Shown piece by piece: positions 12,098 to 22,676 of a stretch of DNA of 64,000 nucleotides (position 1 is the stretch's first letter; every line of letters starts with the position of its first letter). The stretch covers positions 31,029,859-31,093,858 of the forward strand of contig CM077824.1 of assembly GCA_039720395.1 (NCBI GenBank). Direction: 5' to 3'. The position numbers and the translations under genes were made by a program. The stretch comes from Liquidambar formosana (lineage: Eukaryota; Streptophyta; Magnoliopsida; Saxifragales; Altingiaceae). The notes under the pieces are model-generated. The model worked only from the letters and a program-made list of their open reading frames with translations. It had not been told where the DNA came from and searched no databases.

Positions 12098-14459
12098 TGT
12101 TTCCTTTCTCTCTTCTATGGATATCTATGGCATGGATATAGATCCTAGGAATGACGTCCCCCCGGAGCTTGTCGAGCAAAGGAAAAGGGGCGTTACCAAA
12201 CCTAACATGGATGAATTGGAATCAATCAATCTAGGGACAGATGAATTGCCAAGGATAATTAAAATTGGGATAACTCTCTCACCTGCTGAAAAAGAAAAGT
12301 TGATAATACTTCTAAAAGCCAATGTAGAGGCCTTCGCATGGTCTTATGAGGATATGCCTGGTATTGATCCAGATATTGTGCAACATTACATCCCCACTAA
12401 TCCCACTAAAAAGCCTATAAAGCAAAAATTAAGAAGATTAAAACCAGAATGGGCTTTGAAAGTAAAAGAAGAGGTAACTAAACAATTAGATGCCGGGTTT
12501 CTCCAAGTTGTGGAGTACCCTGAGTGGCTGTCTAACATAGTGCCTGTGCCTAAAAAAGATGGGAAAGTGCGAATGTGTGTTGACTTCCGCGACCTTAATG
12601 CTGCGAGCCCAAAGGATGATTTCCCTCTACTGCATATCGATGTATTGGTGGACAGTACAGCAGGCCATGCCCTTCTCTCCTTCATGGATGGGTTCTCCGG
12701 TTACAACCAGATAAAGATGGCGCCTCGAGACATGGAAAAGACGGCTTTTATCACGCAGTGGGGCACGTATTGCTACAAGGTAATGCCTTTTGGCTTGAGA
12801 AATGCTGGGGCTACTTACCAAAGAGCTGCTACGACCCTATTGCATGATATGATCCATAAAGAAGTAGAGGTGTATGCGGACGACATGATAGTCAAATCTG
12901 TAGACCGGGAAGGACATTTCGCGGCATTGGAGAAGTTCCTAGAAAGGGCAAAGAAGTACAACCTCCGACTGAATCCTTAGAAGTGCGCCTTCGGAGTCAC
13001 CGCATGGAAGCTGTTGGGTTTCATGATCACTCAGAGGGGAATCGAAGTTGATCCAGGGAAGATAAAAGCTATCACGGAGATGTAGCCACCAAGAACGGAA
13101 AAGCAGATCCGGGGTTTTCTGGGGAGAGTTCAATACATAAGTCGTTTTATCGCCAATCTGACCATAGTATGCGAGCCAATTTTCAAGCTACTTAAGAAGG
13201 GCGTTTCCAAGGAATGGAATGAGGATTGTCAAGAAGCCTTTGAGACCATTAAAAGGTATCTGAGTAACCCCCCAATCTTGGTTCCCCCGCGGCAAGGTGA
13301 ACCATTACTGTTATATTTAACGGTTACTGAAACCGCGACGGGAGCCATGTTAGCTCAATACCTTGAAGGGTCGAAAAAGGAAAATGCCATCTACTACTTG
13401 AGCAAGAAAATGACAGATTATGAAGTAAAGTACAATGCGCTAGAAAAGGCTTGCGGAGCATTGGTATGGGCTACCCAGAAACTCCGTCATTACATGATGT
13501 CTTTCGAAGTCCTGTTGATAAGTCGATTGGATCCTTTGAAGTATTTGCTAGAAAAACCAGTCCTATCATACAGGACCGCTTGTTGGTCGCTTCTTCTCAA
13601 TGAGTTCGATATAAAGTACCTGGCGCAAAAGTCCGTCAAAGGAAGTGTCATTGCAGACCATTTGGCAAGCTGCCCTGTGTCATCATCAACCCAATTCAAT
13701 GATGAGTTCCCCGACGAAGATATCCTGGAAATCAAGAAGAAGATTTGGAAAGTCTACTTCGACGGAGCTGCAAACAGAAGAGGTTATGGCATAGGAGTGC
13801 TACTAGTCTCGCCCGAAGAAGCCTTCACGCCTTTAGCAGTCAAATTGGGGTTCGAAGCCACCAACAACATAGCAGAGTATGAGGCCTGCATCCTAGCATT
13901 GGAAGCTGCGTTAGAGTTGGGGATAAAAGAACTAGAGGTGCTCGGAGATTCAGCATTGATCATCTGTCAGATAAAAGGGCAGTGGAAGACTCGCGATGAG
14001 AAGCTGTTGCCCTATCATGCCTATTTGGAAGCACTGACCAAAGAGTTCGCGGAGATCGAGTTCAATTACTTGTCGAGAAACAAGAATCAGTTCGCTGATG
14101 TCTTGGCGACTCTAGCTTCAATGGTGGAGATACCAGAAGGAGGAAGCGTGAAACCGCTCGTGATCGAATGCAGAGAGAAACCTGTTTATTGCTGTTCTAT
14201 TCGAGAAGGAGAGGTAACAGATAACCACCCTTGGTTTTATGACATAAGAAGGCTCATCGAGGAAAGAGAATATCCGGAGGAAGCATCTCGCGTGGATAGG
14301 CGAACACTGAGAAGATTGGCAAGCCATTATGTGGTATGCGGAGGAAAACTATATCGGAGGTCTTACGACGAAATCCACTTGCTGTGTGTCACGGAGGAAG
14401 AAGCCAGGAAACTCATCGAAGAAATCCATGAAGGAGTGGGAGCTCCGCATATGAATTGA
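12098..14459 (+). pseudogene. pol: Element 1 reverse transcriptase, RNase H and second (archaeal-type) RNase H
   Basis: RT motifs are clear: VPVPKKDGKVRMCVDFRDLN, FMDGFSGYNQIKM, MPFGLRNAGATYQ and the catalytic VYADD near 12870. Then come GFLGRVQYISRF and a first RNase H (GAMLAQ, YYLSKK, YNALEKACGALV). A second RNase H typical of the Tat lineage has acidic residues in YFDGA (13756), NIAEYEA (13868), GDSAL (13944) and FADVL (14093). In-frame stops TAG at 12978-12980, TAG at 13083-13085 and TGA at 14457-14459 break the chain; no frameshift is seen within it. The enzyme would copy element RNA in virus-like particles. This copy cannot make it in one piece. Confidence 0.9.
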
Positions 14460-15476
14460 TACATGTTGGCTAAGAAGATCATGAGACTAGGGTATTACTG
14501 GTCTACAATGGAAAGGGATTGTTATGCCCACGTCAAGAAGTGCCACAAGTGTCAGCTCTTCGCCAACGGACAACACTTGCCCTCCATGCCCTTAACAAGC
14601 ATGTCAACTCCATGGCCGTTCGCAGTATGGGGAATAGATATCATCGGACAGATTAAGCCGAAGGCATCCAATGGTCATGAATACATTTTGGTAGCCATCG
14701 ATTACTTTACCAAGTGGGTGGAAGCAGCTTCCTTCAAAGTTTTGAATGCTAAAAAGGTGGCGCAGTTCATACAGCTCAACATTATCTACCGATATGGGGT
14801 ACCGCATGAGGTCATTTTAGATAACGGTCAGCATTTCCAGAAGGAGACCAAAGAACTCTTGCAGAAGTACAAGATCGTTCACCACTTGTCGTCCCCGTAT
14901 TGCCCGCAGACAAACGGCGCAGTGGAATCTGCCAACAAGAACATCAAGAAGATATTACAGAAAACGGCTGACACGTACACTGATTGGCATGAGAAACTAC
15001 CATTGGCATTATGGGGGTACAGAACGTCAGTCAGATCATCAACAGGGGCTACGCCGTATGCGCTAGTGTATGGGATGGAGGCTGTTCTGCCAGTGGAATT
15101 GGAAGTTCCTTCATTAAGGGTTGCTGTGGAAAGTCAGTTGGCAGAGGTGGACTGGATCAAAGGTCATTATGACGAGTTGGCATTGCTAGATGAAAGGCGA
15201 TTGAGAGCTCTCTACCATGTGCAAGGGTACCAGAGAAGAGTCGCAAGGGCATTCAACAAACATGTCAAAGACAGAGGCTTGAAGAAAGGGGATTTAGTGT
15301 TGAAAGAGATCCGAGCTCCAATTTTCGATCCACGAGGAAAGTTCAAACCAAGTTGGGGTGGACTGTACGTCATCAAGGAGATATTGCCAGCAGGGGCTGT
15401 TCGACTTATGGATTTGGATGGGATCGAGTTCGCTCGTCCTACCAATTTGGATCAATTAAAGAAGTATTATGTATAA
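14460..15476 (+). pseudogene. pol: Element 1 integrase
   Basis: The zinc-binding HHCC region is split by the TGA at 14457: both His (EIHEGVGAPH) lie before it and CHKCQ after it. The DDE core shows WGIDIIG, ILDNGQHF and NGAVESANK, followed by a C-terminal region with LKKGDLVLKE and FKPSWGGLYVIKE. I see no chromodomain, consistent with Tat rather than chromovirus elements. The reading frame is open from 14460 to the TAA at 15474-15476 and is the same frame as RT. It would insert element DNA but lacks its N-terminal link in this copy. Confidence 0.9.
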
Positions 15477-15545
15477 GGCCTGCTAGGTCGAAAACCTGTA
15501 AAGGCGGCCTAGGCAAAAGTTAAGGCATTTGAACTACGAGGACCT

Positions 15546-15607
15546 GATTCCCCAAAAAAGAAGAAAAAAGAAAAAAAAAAGAAAAAAGAAAAAAGAAAAA
15601 AAAAAGA

Positions 15608-15638
<31 letters not shown>

Positions 15639-15652
15639 GAAAAAGAAAACGG
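15546..15652 (+). repeat. A-rich GAAAA repeat after integrase
   Basis: About 105 bp of A with interspersed G. It separates the sense pol from the antisense genes and accounts for a lysine-only open frame. It may mark the end of the sense coding unit. Confidence 0.8.
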
Positions 15653-15859
15653 GGATACGTAGGCAGCCCATAAAGTTACATTGGGTGCGGTCCAAACAGC
15701 ACAATCACAGAAAAATCTCAAAAGTAGATTATTATTGGCAATTCATTTGAAACTAATTGTTTGACATAACAATTTATTGATGTTAAGTAAAAAGAACTAT
15801 CGACATGCCATAGATATTCTATTCTTTGAGTCTTTAAGTCCTCTTGAGTTTCTTCAGAG

Positions 15860-17077
15860 TCATTTGTTTGTCTTCTGTCTCTCTCTATCAAGTCTTCTTT
15901 TCTTTCGTAAGTTATGATCGTAGGATGCCTCCACTGCTTCAAGAATGTCTTCTCTGCAAAGTCCAAGTCTTGTGTCCTTGATAAGGTCATAAATTCTTTC
16001 TCGGCGAGAAGTTTCCCTTTCGCCCAAATCATCCTTCAACCATTGCTTATATTCTCTACTCATCTCGAAAGGTCCTCCAGTGTTGGCAATCCGAGTCAAT
16101 TTCAGGTCTGTAGGCCAGCGAGTCCTCGCCCACTTGATTATGGTAGGACCGACAGGTTCCACAGAGCAACAAGGTCCTGTTAAGGACGGTATGGTTTGCA
16201 TGGCGCCCATCTGGCGAAGAATTCTCGAAGCCCAATAGAAGGAAGTCGACCTCAGTCCTATAAGTTTGACAAAAGCACACCCCGAGGTTCGAAAAAGTAC
16301 CTGCTCTTTACACCCCCATGTAAAGACGTACCATTTGATGTTCCGCCATGACAGCGTGTGGAAATAACCCAACCAATCTCTTAAAGAGAACGGCCCAGGG
16401 AGTTCAACTCGGCGCAGACAGAAGTGCTGGGGCTTGTATGGAGTGATAGTGGTGGGAGAAAGAAAGTTCAAGCACTCGAGCAACCACATTTGCAATAAAA
16501 AGGGGCTACCTTCTAAAGGTGCTTTGGGGTTGCTATGAATTTTATCTAAACCATTCAAGGTTTCAGCTAGTACTAGAGGAATGATGTTATGTCACTTGAG
16601 AAGAGGGGCAACCAACTCACATATTTGAACAGGGGCTTGAAGAGTGCCGGTGGAGATGAGAAAGCGACCAATTAAACAGAAAGCGAGTGCACGCTGAATT
16701 TGAAGGGTGAAAGTCAGAGTACCTTCGCTATCATGAGCCAAGAATGAGGTTGCTAACTTCATTAAGTCCACCATATGGTCCTTGACGAAGATCGTTGCGT
16801 TCCTTTGAGGAATGCCAAGAAAATCCGAGAAGGAAGCAAGGTAATCCGAGCGAGGTGTAGGAAGAATGAATGGCCCTACGGGCGAAACTCTAAATAAAGC
16901 ACAGAATTCCTCCATGGTTGGGCATAATTCTTCATAATTAAATCGAAAGACATGGATTTGAGGATCCCAGAAGTATGTAGCAGCAGTGAGAAGGGTCGTC
17001 TCGAGCTTCATGTGCCTTATGGAGAGCAATGGTTCCAAGCCGAAGCGCTTAAACTCAGTTTTGTCTTTGGCAGCCAT
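15860..17077 (-). pseudogene. antisense DUF7745-like (plant-mobile-domain relative) gene, one internal stop
   Basis: The frame from ATG 17077 (MAAKDKTEFKRFG) to TGA 15860-15862 is 406 codons. It is open except for a single TGA at 16592-16594; sequence continues in the same frame on both sides. The N-terminal third resembles DUF7745/PMD-like proteins of plant retrotransposons (LEPLLSIRHMKLETTLLTA, AATYFWDPQIHVFRF, LCPTMEEFCALF). The C-terminus is highly charged. Function is unknown; PMD relatives MAIN/MAIL1 act in the nucleus in TE silencing and gene control. A TATAAAA box lies about 90 bp upstream and palindrome copy B about 184 bp upstream. The stop could be a recent mutation. The family call is by pattern memory. 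Confidence 0.65.
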
Positions 17078-17166
17078 GACTGCCAAAAACCCTCTTAAGA
17101 ACCCATCCAAGGCTTCTATAATTATTGTCAATGAAAATAGGTGAGTTAGAAGACTCCCCTCATGTG

Positions 17167-17174
17167 TTTTTATA
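17167..17174 (-). promoter_or_regulatory. TATA box of the antisense DUF7745-like gene
   Basis: On the minus strand the sequence reads CTTATAAAAACACATGAGG. It lies between palindrome copy B and the ATG at 17077, as expected of a core promoter, and faces away from the LTR promoter. Confidence 0.6.
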
Positions 17175-17260
17175 AGAAAAGGGTCACAAATTCGAGTCCT
17201 AAAGGGAGTAGAACCGTCAAAATCGCAAAATTCCTGAAAAATCGCGAAAAAGCGCGTCGA

Positions 17261-17342
17261 CCTCGGGTAACCGTCCGGGGCTGGACGGTCAGCCGTCTAG
17301 GCCCAGACGGCTAACCGTCCGGGGCCAGATGGTCACCCGAGG
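17261..17342. promoter_or_regulatory. imperfect palindrome, copy B
   Basis: This is the best-preserved copy. A left arm of about 41 bp (CCTCGGGTAACC...GGACGGTCAGCCGTC) pairs with a right arm (GACGGCTAACCGTCC...GGTCACCCGAGG) with about eight mismatches. It lies about 90 bp upstream of the antisense TATA box and has the same plus-strand orientation as the LTR copies. The right flank is GC/T-rich (CGCTTTGTTTCGCCCGG), as at copy C. Confidence 0.65.
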
Positions 17343-17623
17343 CCTTCGCTTTGTTTTGCTTTGTTTCGCCCGGTTTTGCCTATTTTTTGCGTTCGGATGG
17401 CCTTTTTAGGCCATTTTCACTCCTATGAACTCACATTGACTCAAATTTTCATGAGAAAGGCACCATAACATCATCATGATAGATTCAAACAAGCACAACA
17501 AGTATCCTATAATAAGGGATAAAAAAGTTTGGTTTTAGGTGGCAAGTACAAAACACAAGCATGAAATGAAAAGATAGCCATTGTCTCATTGTTTCTACAA
17601 GCCCAACAAGAAAGTAAATGAAC

Positions 17624-20286
17624 TCAGTGGTTCCCAGAGCTTCTTTTGCGGCTCGGCCCAGCTCCGTCACGACCCCCACGAGGTGCTCTAGGAGGGCGCA
17701 TTGCCGGTGGTGGTTGCATATACAGAATCCATTGCAAAGAGGCTAAGTATGAGAATAGAGTTGGTTGAAAACCACATATGAGAACTTTGAATGGGTTGAA
17801 CACTTACCATGACATCCAAACGAGCTTCCGCCATGGATTTGGCTAAGCTCATCCTCACAAGGTCACGCCTCAAGCCCTCACTAAGGTCGATGAACTCTTG
17901 GGCATATGCCGCAGGCACCTAGGATAATCAATAAGGGTAAAATTGAAGGTAATGTTCAAAGAAAGAAAGAAATACCCATAAAGAGAACTCACCTGTTCTC
18001 GATTTGGGTCGATCCTGGGGGACTCATCAAATGCAGGATGAGTGATGGCGGTCTTGACAAAGTCTGACCCACTGCACAAATCAATGAACCAATTCGGCTG
18101 AGGCAAGGGTAGTGACCTATCCCCTTCCATCTCATCTTCCTCAGAGCCAGGAATCACTCCTGAGCCCACTGTTGAGCTATGCCCTCGTGCTCGTCGACCC
18201 TGCAAGTGTTCACCTATTAAATAGAGTCTCTATCAAAAGAAAAGGCTAGGAGAATGTTAAAGACTTACCCCCTGAGGAAGAAGGCCTGTCACCCTGGGCC
18301 TCATCAAATATTGGAGACAGAAAGTGTCATATGTAATGTCAGGAGAAGTGAACTCCTCCGCATCCCAGCCTCTCAAGGTATCCCACAGCTCCTCCCCCTC
18401 CATTAAGTTAGCATGCCTCATGTTAAGTGGTGGAGGCATTGGAGCCATGGCGGCATTCACATCACCCATGACTTGGCGTAAGACATGCTCCCCTAGGTAC
18501 CAATACCTACCCACGGGGCCTTCTAAGAGCACCCTCTTGCCCGTCAGCATCAGGCTAGGAATGCATCGCTTGGGTAGCATTGGTACCCATATCTTCCATG
18601 GGTTCCACTCAATCTGTTCAAAAATCCAAAATGAGAAATTGGGAGTAAAAAGAAAAGGAAAAGAATGGGGAAAGAATTTCACCATATCAGCAGTGAGGCT
18701 TGCTAGGTGAGCTCTAGCAAAGGCGTAATCATGACGATTCGCCGCCCGAATGGACACATAACTAGGAGAGTAATTCTTGAGGGTAGGCCATTCAATGGTT
18801 TCCTCAGCAAGGGATGGGCGACATAGGTTGAGGTACTCATAGCACCAAACCTGTCAAAAGTTGAGAAAAGAGTCAAAAAGAAAAGATAATATAAGAGAAA
18901 AAATAAAAAGAAATGAAAGGGAAGTAGCATTACCTCCCAAACAAAGGGCATCCCGCCGAAGTCCTTAGTCACGCCACGTGACATGTCACACATGGTGCAA
19001 TACATGGTGGCTAGAGCAGCCCCTCCCCAGTTGAACTTCCTGATCTTGTCAACATCCTCCATGCTTGCAAGAAGACCCAAAGGGGCTAGGTCGCCCGTCC
19101 CAGCAAAGAATGTGCATGAGATCATGTACAGAAGGAATGCCCTTGTAATGCAATCGGGGCTTGCACCCTTGCTCTCCCTTTGTTTGGCAAACTTGTTGAA
19201 AAGCCAAGTGCGTCGCACTGCTTTCTTGATTACCTCGATCTCCATCCCCAGGTAAGCTAGGAGATAATCCTCATCTGTGTGAGCCTCCTCATAGAATTCC
19301 AAGCTTTTTCCTTTAATGCTTAAGCCCGTGATCATGGTGAAGTCCTTGGGGGTTAATGTCATCTCCCCGAAGCTAAAATGGAATGTATTGGTGGTGTCCC
19401 ACCATAGCTCAGACAAGGCTAGCAAAGCTTGCCTATCACATTGGTCATTCCATAGAGAATCTAGGAATGGGCCAAAACCGGCCTTTTCGATATAGCTTTT
19501 GGTGATGGGTTGGAAGTTTTCCATGTTCCGCCACCATTCAATGAGTCCTTTGACAGAGGACCGAGTGCGCATGTCCTGAAAGTTGGGCTATAGCCATTGA
19601 AAATACCTTGAGGGTTAGTTGAAAGAACATAGAAACAATAAACCTACACTAGCAATTGGTTTTAAATTATTTTCTAAAGGATGTCAAAAAGTTGTCTTTA
19701 TTCATGAAATGAATTGCTAATGGATGTTTATGAGTTTACTTGTTCATGTGCCTTAATTTGGCAAGGATCGAACACCTTTTTATCACTTGGGCATTTTATC
19801 AAACACTTGGTGGGTGACACCCCCCAAGCCTTGAAACAAAAGATTTTTGTATGGTCAATCCTTGCTAAATCATAGCATATTACTCACTTGAATGTTTACT
19901 TGTTGATATACATTGATTTGGTGAAGATTGAACATCTTTATTTCACTTGGGAATTTTATCGAACACTTGGCGGGTGCCATTTTTCAAGCTTTCAAATGAA
20001 AAGAATTTGTATGTTCAATCCTTGCCAAATCAAGGATATCACTCAACAACCCAAGGGGTATTCAAAAGAAGTAGAAGGGAATGCAATTTCATCAAAAGAA
20101 TCGAAAGATTCAAAAGAAAAGTGTTAAGTTGGGTAAACTTACTTCTTGTTGGGAATGGATGAATGAGAGATGCTTCTCAGGTTCAAGCAACACCCTAACT
20201 TGTGGAGCATCATAGAGTGGTGCCTTGTATGTGCTTTTGACCCCATAGAATGGATACTTGGTGCTTGAGTCCTTGCTTGATGACAT
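17624..20286 (-). CDS. antisense PMD (plant mobile domain, MAIN/MAIL-like) gene with introns
   Basis: Six coding exons join with canonical GT-AG borders, every junction in phase 0: 20286-20143, 19575-18934, 18850-18683, 18613-18269, 18199-17993, 17918-17808, giving 539 codons with no stop. Donors are mostly GTAAGT or GTGAGT. Introns are 567, 83, 69, 69 and 74 bp. Exon 1 begins MSSSKDSSTKYPFYGVKS. Exon 2 has the PMD signature (ALLALSELWWDTTNTFHFSF, EMTLTPKDFTMITGL). The last exon starts about 17742 but its frame is unresolved: phase 0 runs to 17485, while the next frame gives a basic Pro/Arg tail ending at 17624. PMD proteins are nuclear and linked to silencing and RNA processing. The gene may act on the element or its host; this is inferred. 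Confidence 0.8.
19735..20045. repeat. tandem duplication in intron 1 of the antisense PMD gene
   Basis: Two diverged copies of about 155 bp share blocks such as TTACTTGTT, TTGGTGAAGATTGAACA / TTGGCAAGGATCGAACA, ATTTTATCGAACACTTGG and TCAATCCTTGC. This accounts for the long intron 1 compared with the other four. Confidence 0.7.
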
Positions 20287-20571
20287 CCTTGATGATGGAG
20301 TTGGGTTTGTGAAAAATGGGTTTGATTTGGTTTGATTTCACAAGATGATGTGAATTGGTTGTTTTGATTGCTAAATAGGCTTGATTTGTTGTTGTTTGAT
20401 GTGCATTTGATGTTTGGATTGAATGTTTTTGAAGTAGGAATGAGAGAATGAGAGTTGGAGAGGATAGGATGAGAGTTTAGAGAGAGAAACTCTCTAATTT
20501 TCGAGCTAGGAGAATGTGGGAATGAGGATGCAAGTGTGGGGTTTTTAAAAAACCCAGAATTTTCCATGAGG

Positions 20572-20653
20572 GCCTTGGGTAACCGTCCACCCTTGGACGG
20601 TCAGCCGTCTTGCCCTGGACGGTTGACCATTTGAGGGCAGATGGTCACCCTAG
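20572..20653. promoter_or_regulatory. imperfect palindrome, copy C, upstream of the antisense PMD gene
   Basis: It holds GGGTAACCGTCC, GGACGGTCAGCCGTC, GGACGGTTGACC and ATGGTCACCC in the same order as the LTR copies, though more diverged. It ends about 286 bp before the PMD ATG. On the minus strand a TTTTTTAAAAACCCC segment (about 20542-20556) is a weak TATA candidate between the two. Confidence 0.55.
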
Positions 20654-20924
20654 CCCGCTTTGCCCGTTTGCCCCGTTTCGCGCGCTTGCGACCTCTAAAC
20701 TTCTCCAAATTGACTTTTTGTGCAATCCTTGAGTTATGGGATGAATATAGCCCTCAAGTTTATCAAGTTTCAATGAAATTTTTGAATCTTGGGTGATTGT
20801 ATTCGCCCGCATAACGAGGAGTTGCAATGGCCATGATAAATGGCTTTCTCATGAAATGAGTTTGGTGTTGAATTGATTGACTTGCAAGCCTTAGAATTCA
20901 ATTCTCTTGGAGATGATAATGATA

Positions 20925-21440
20925 TCATATCATGTGATAAGGATAATTTCACATGAAATGACTTGCTAATCATGTGATAAAGATAACTTCACATGAAATG
21001 ACGATTCATAAGCTATGCTAGTTACGAAGTAACTTGCTATCTTTGTGAAGAGGGCATGAAATGCACTTTGTTTTTCAATCAATTGACTTTCAAAATCAAT
21101 GTTGTATCATGTGATAAAGATAATTTCACATGAAATGACATGAAATAAGCTTGATTTCCAATCAATTAACTCTCAATTCAATGTTATTTCATGTGTTAAA
21201 GATAATTTCACATGAAATGATAAGTAATGAACTTGATTTTGAGTTGAATGACTCTCAATACATTATCATTTCATGTGATAAAGACAATTTCACATGAAAT
21301 GCATTTGATTTGGAGTTGAATGACTCCCAATACATTGTCATTCCATGTGATAAGGATAGTTTCACATAAAATGATAAGAAATGAGCTTGATTTTGAATCA
21401 ATTGACTTACAATTGGGTCTCATATCATGTGATAAACATA
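20925..21440. repeat. diverged repeats with CATGTGATAAAGATAATTTCACATGAAATGA-type blocks
   Basis: Blocks beginning CATGTGATAA and ending TTTCACATGAAATGA recur about six times at roughly 90-100 bp. CATGTGA and TCACATG are inverted, so each block can fold. They lead into the regular 74-bp array. Confidence 0.7.
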
Positions 21441-22010
21441 ATTTCCCATGAAATGACGATCCATGAGTTATGCAATAACTCCCCATCTTTGTTACTTCCA
21501 CAGAAAGTGGCACAATTTCCCATGAAATGACGATCCATGAGTTACGCAATAACTCCCCGTCTTGGTTACTTCCACAGAAAGTGGCATGAGTTATGCAATA
21601 ACTCCCTGTTTTGTTGTTTCCACAGAAAGTGGCACAATTTCCCATGAAATGACGATTCATGAGTTATGCAATAACTCCCCATCTTTGTTACTTCCACAGA
21701 AAGTGGCACAATTTCACATGAAATGACGATTCATGAGTTATGCAATAACTCCCCATCTTTGTTACTTCCACAGAAAGTGGCACAATTTCACATGAAATGA
21801 CGATCCATGAGTTATGCAATAACTCCCCATCTTTGTTACTTCCACAGAAAGTGGCACAATTTCACATGAAATGACGATTCATGAGTTATGAAATAACTCC
21901 CTGTCTTTGTTGTTTCCACAGAAAGTGGCACAATTTCACATGAAATGATACATGAGTTATGCAATAACTCTATATCTTTGTTGTTTCCACTGAAAGTGGC
22001 ATGAAATCAT
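21441..22010. repeat. 74-bp tandem array in the Element 1 3' region
   Basis: Around seven to eight copies of a 74-bp unit contain GAGTTATGCAATAACTC (a near-palindrome) and TTCCACAGAAAGTGG (an inverted CCAC/GTGG pair). Units at 21638, 21711, 21785 and 21859 are almost identical; one partial unit lies near 21590. Hypervariable 3' tandem repeats of this type are described for Tat elements and can seed satellite DNA. Frames such as 21271-21660 (minus) are by-products. Confidence 0.9.
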
Positions 22011-22237
22011 AATTTGATGAGTCATGAGTTATGAAATAACTCACCATATTTGTTATCCCCGGTGAGACTGGCATGAAATGCCCTTGGTTTTGAATTGATG
22101 GACATTCAATTCACCAATAATTCACATAAAATGATGATTTATGAGTTATGAAATAACTCGTTTTGAGAATGCCAATGAAATTGGCAGGGTACCTTGTGAT
22201 GCACTAGTACAACTAGCTTTGCATCATGAGAAGACCA

Positions 22238-22620
22238 TGTGGATATCACTAATGCAATTAGTGCATGGTAAAGGCATTTGCATGAGCGCACCAATGAAGT
22301 TGGCATGCATAGAAATGCATTCAATTCTTTGCTTCGATGAAATCGTCGCATGCTTGGATATGACGAAGTCTATCCTTATGGTTCCATTTGAGGTTGTTGG
22401 TATTAATGAGATTAATCCATCTACAAAATGTGTTGTTATATCACTAATGCAATTAGTGCAGGCATTTGCATGAGCGCACCAACGAAGTTGGCATACATAG
22501 AAATGCGTTCAATTCTTTGCTTCGATGAAATCATCGCATGCTTGGATATGACGAAGTCTATCCTTTTGGTTCCATTTGAGTTTGTTGGTATTAATGAGAT
22601 CAATCCATCAAACAAAAATG
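22238..22620. repeat. about 195-bp direct duplication before the 3' LTR
   Basis: The block ATATCACTAATGCAATTAG ... GGTATTAATGAGATTAATCC is present at about 22238-22430 and again at about 22438-22615, with a few differences and a short deletion in the second copy. Confidence 0.85.
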
Positions 22621-22663
22621 GGTTGTTCTTTGATCATTGGCTCGCAAGTGAAACTTGTTCACC

Positions 22664-22676
22664 AATGAGGGGCTTT
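22664..22676 (+). promoter_or_regulatory. polypurine tract of Element 1
   Basis: ATGAGGGGCTTT lies immediately before the 3' LTR TG at 22677. The purine core is short (GAGGGG), at the position required for plus-strand priming. Confidence 0.55.

Noticed and set aside
15529..15750. Lysine-rich frame
   Set aside because: By-product of an A/G low-complexity tract.
21441..22010. Regular 74-bp repeats that could suggest a CRISPR array
   Set aside because: Whole units repeat with no unique spacers, and the context is a plant retrotransposon 3' region.
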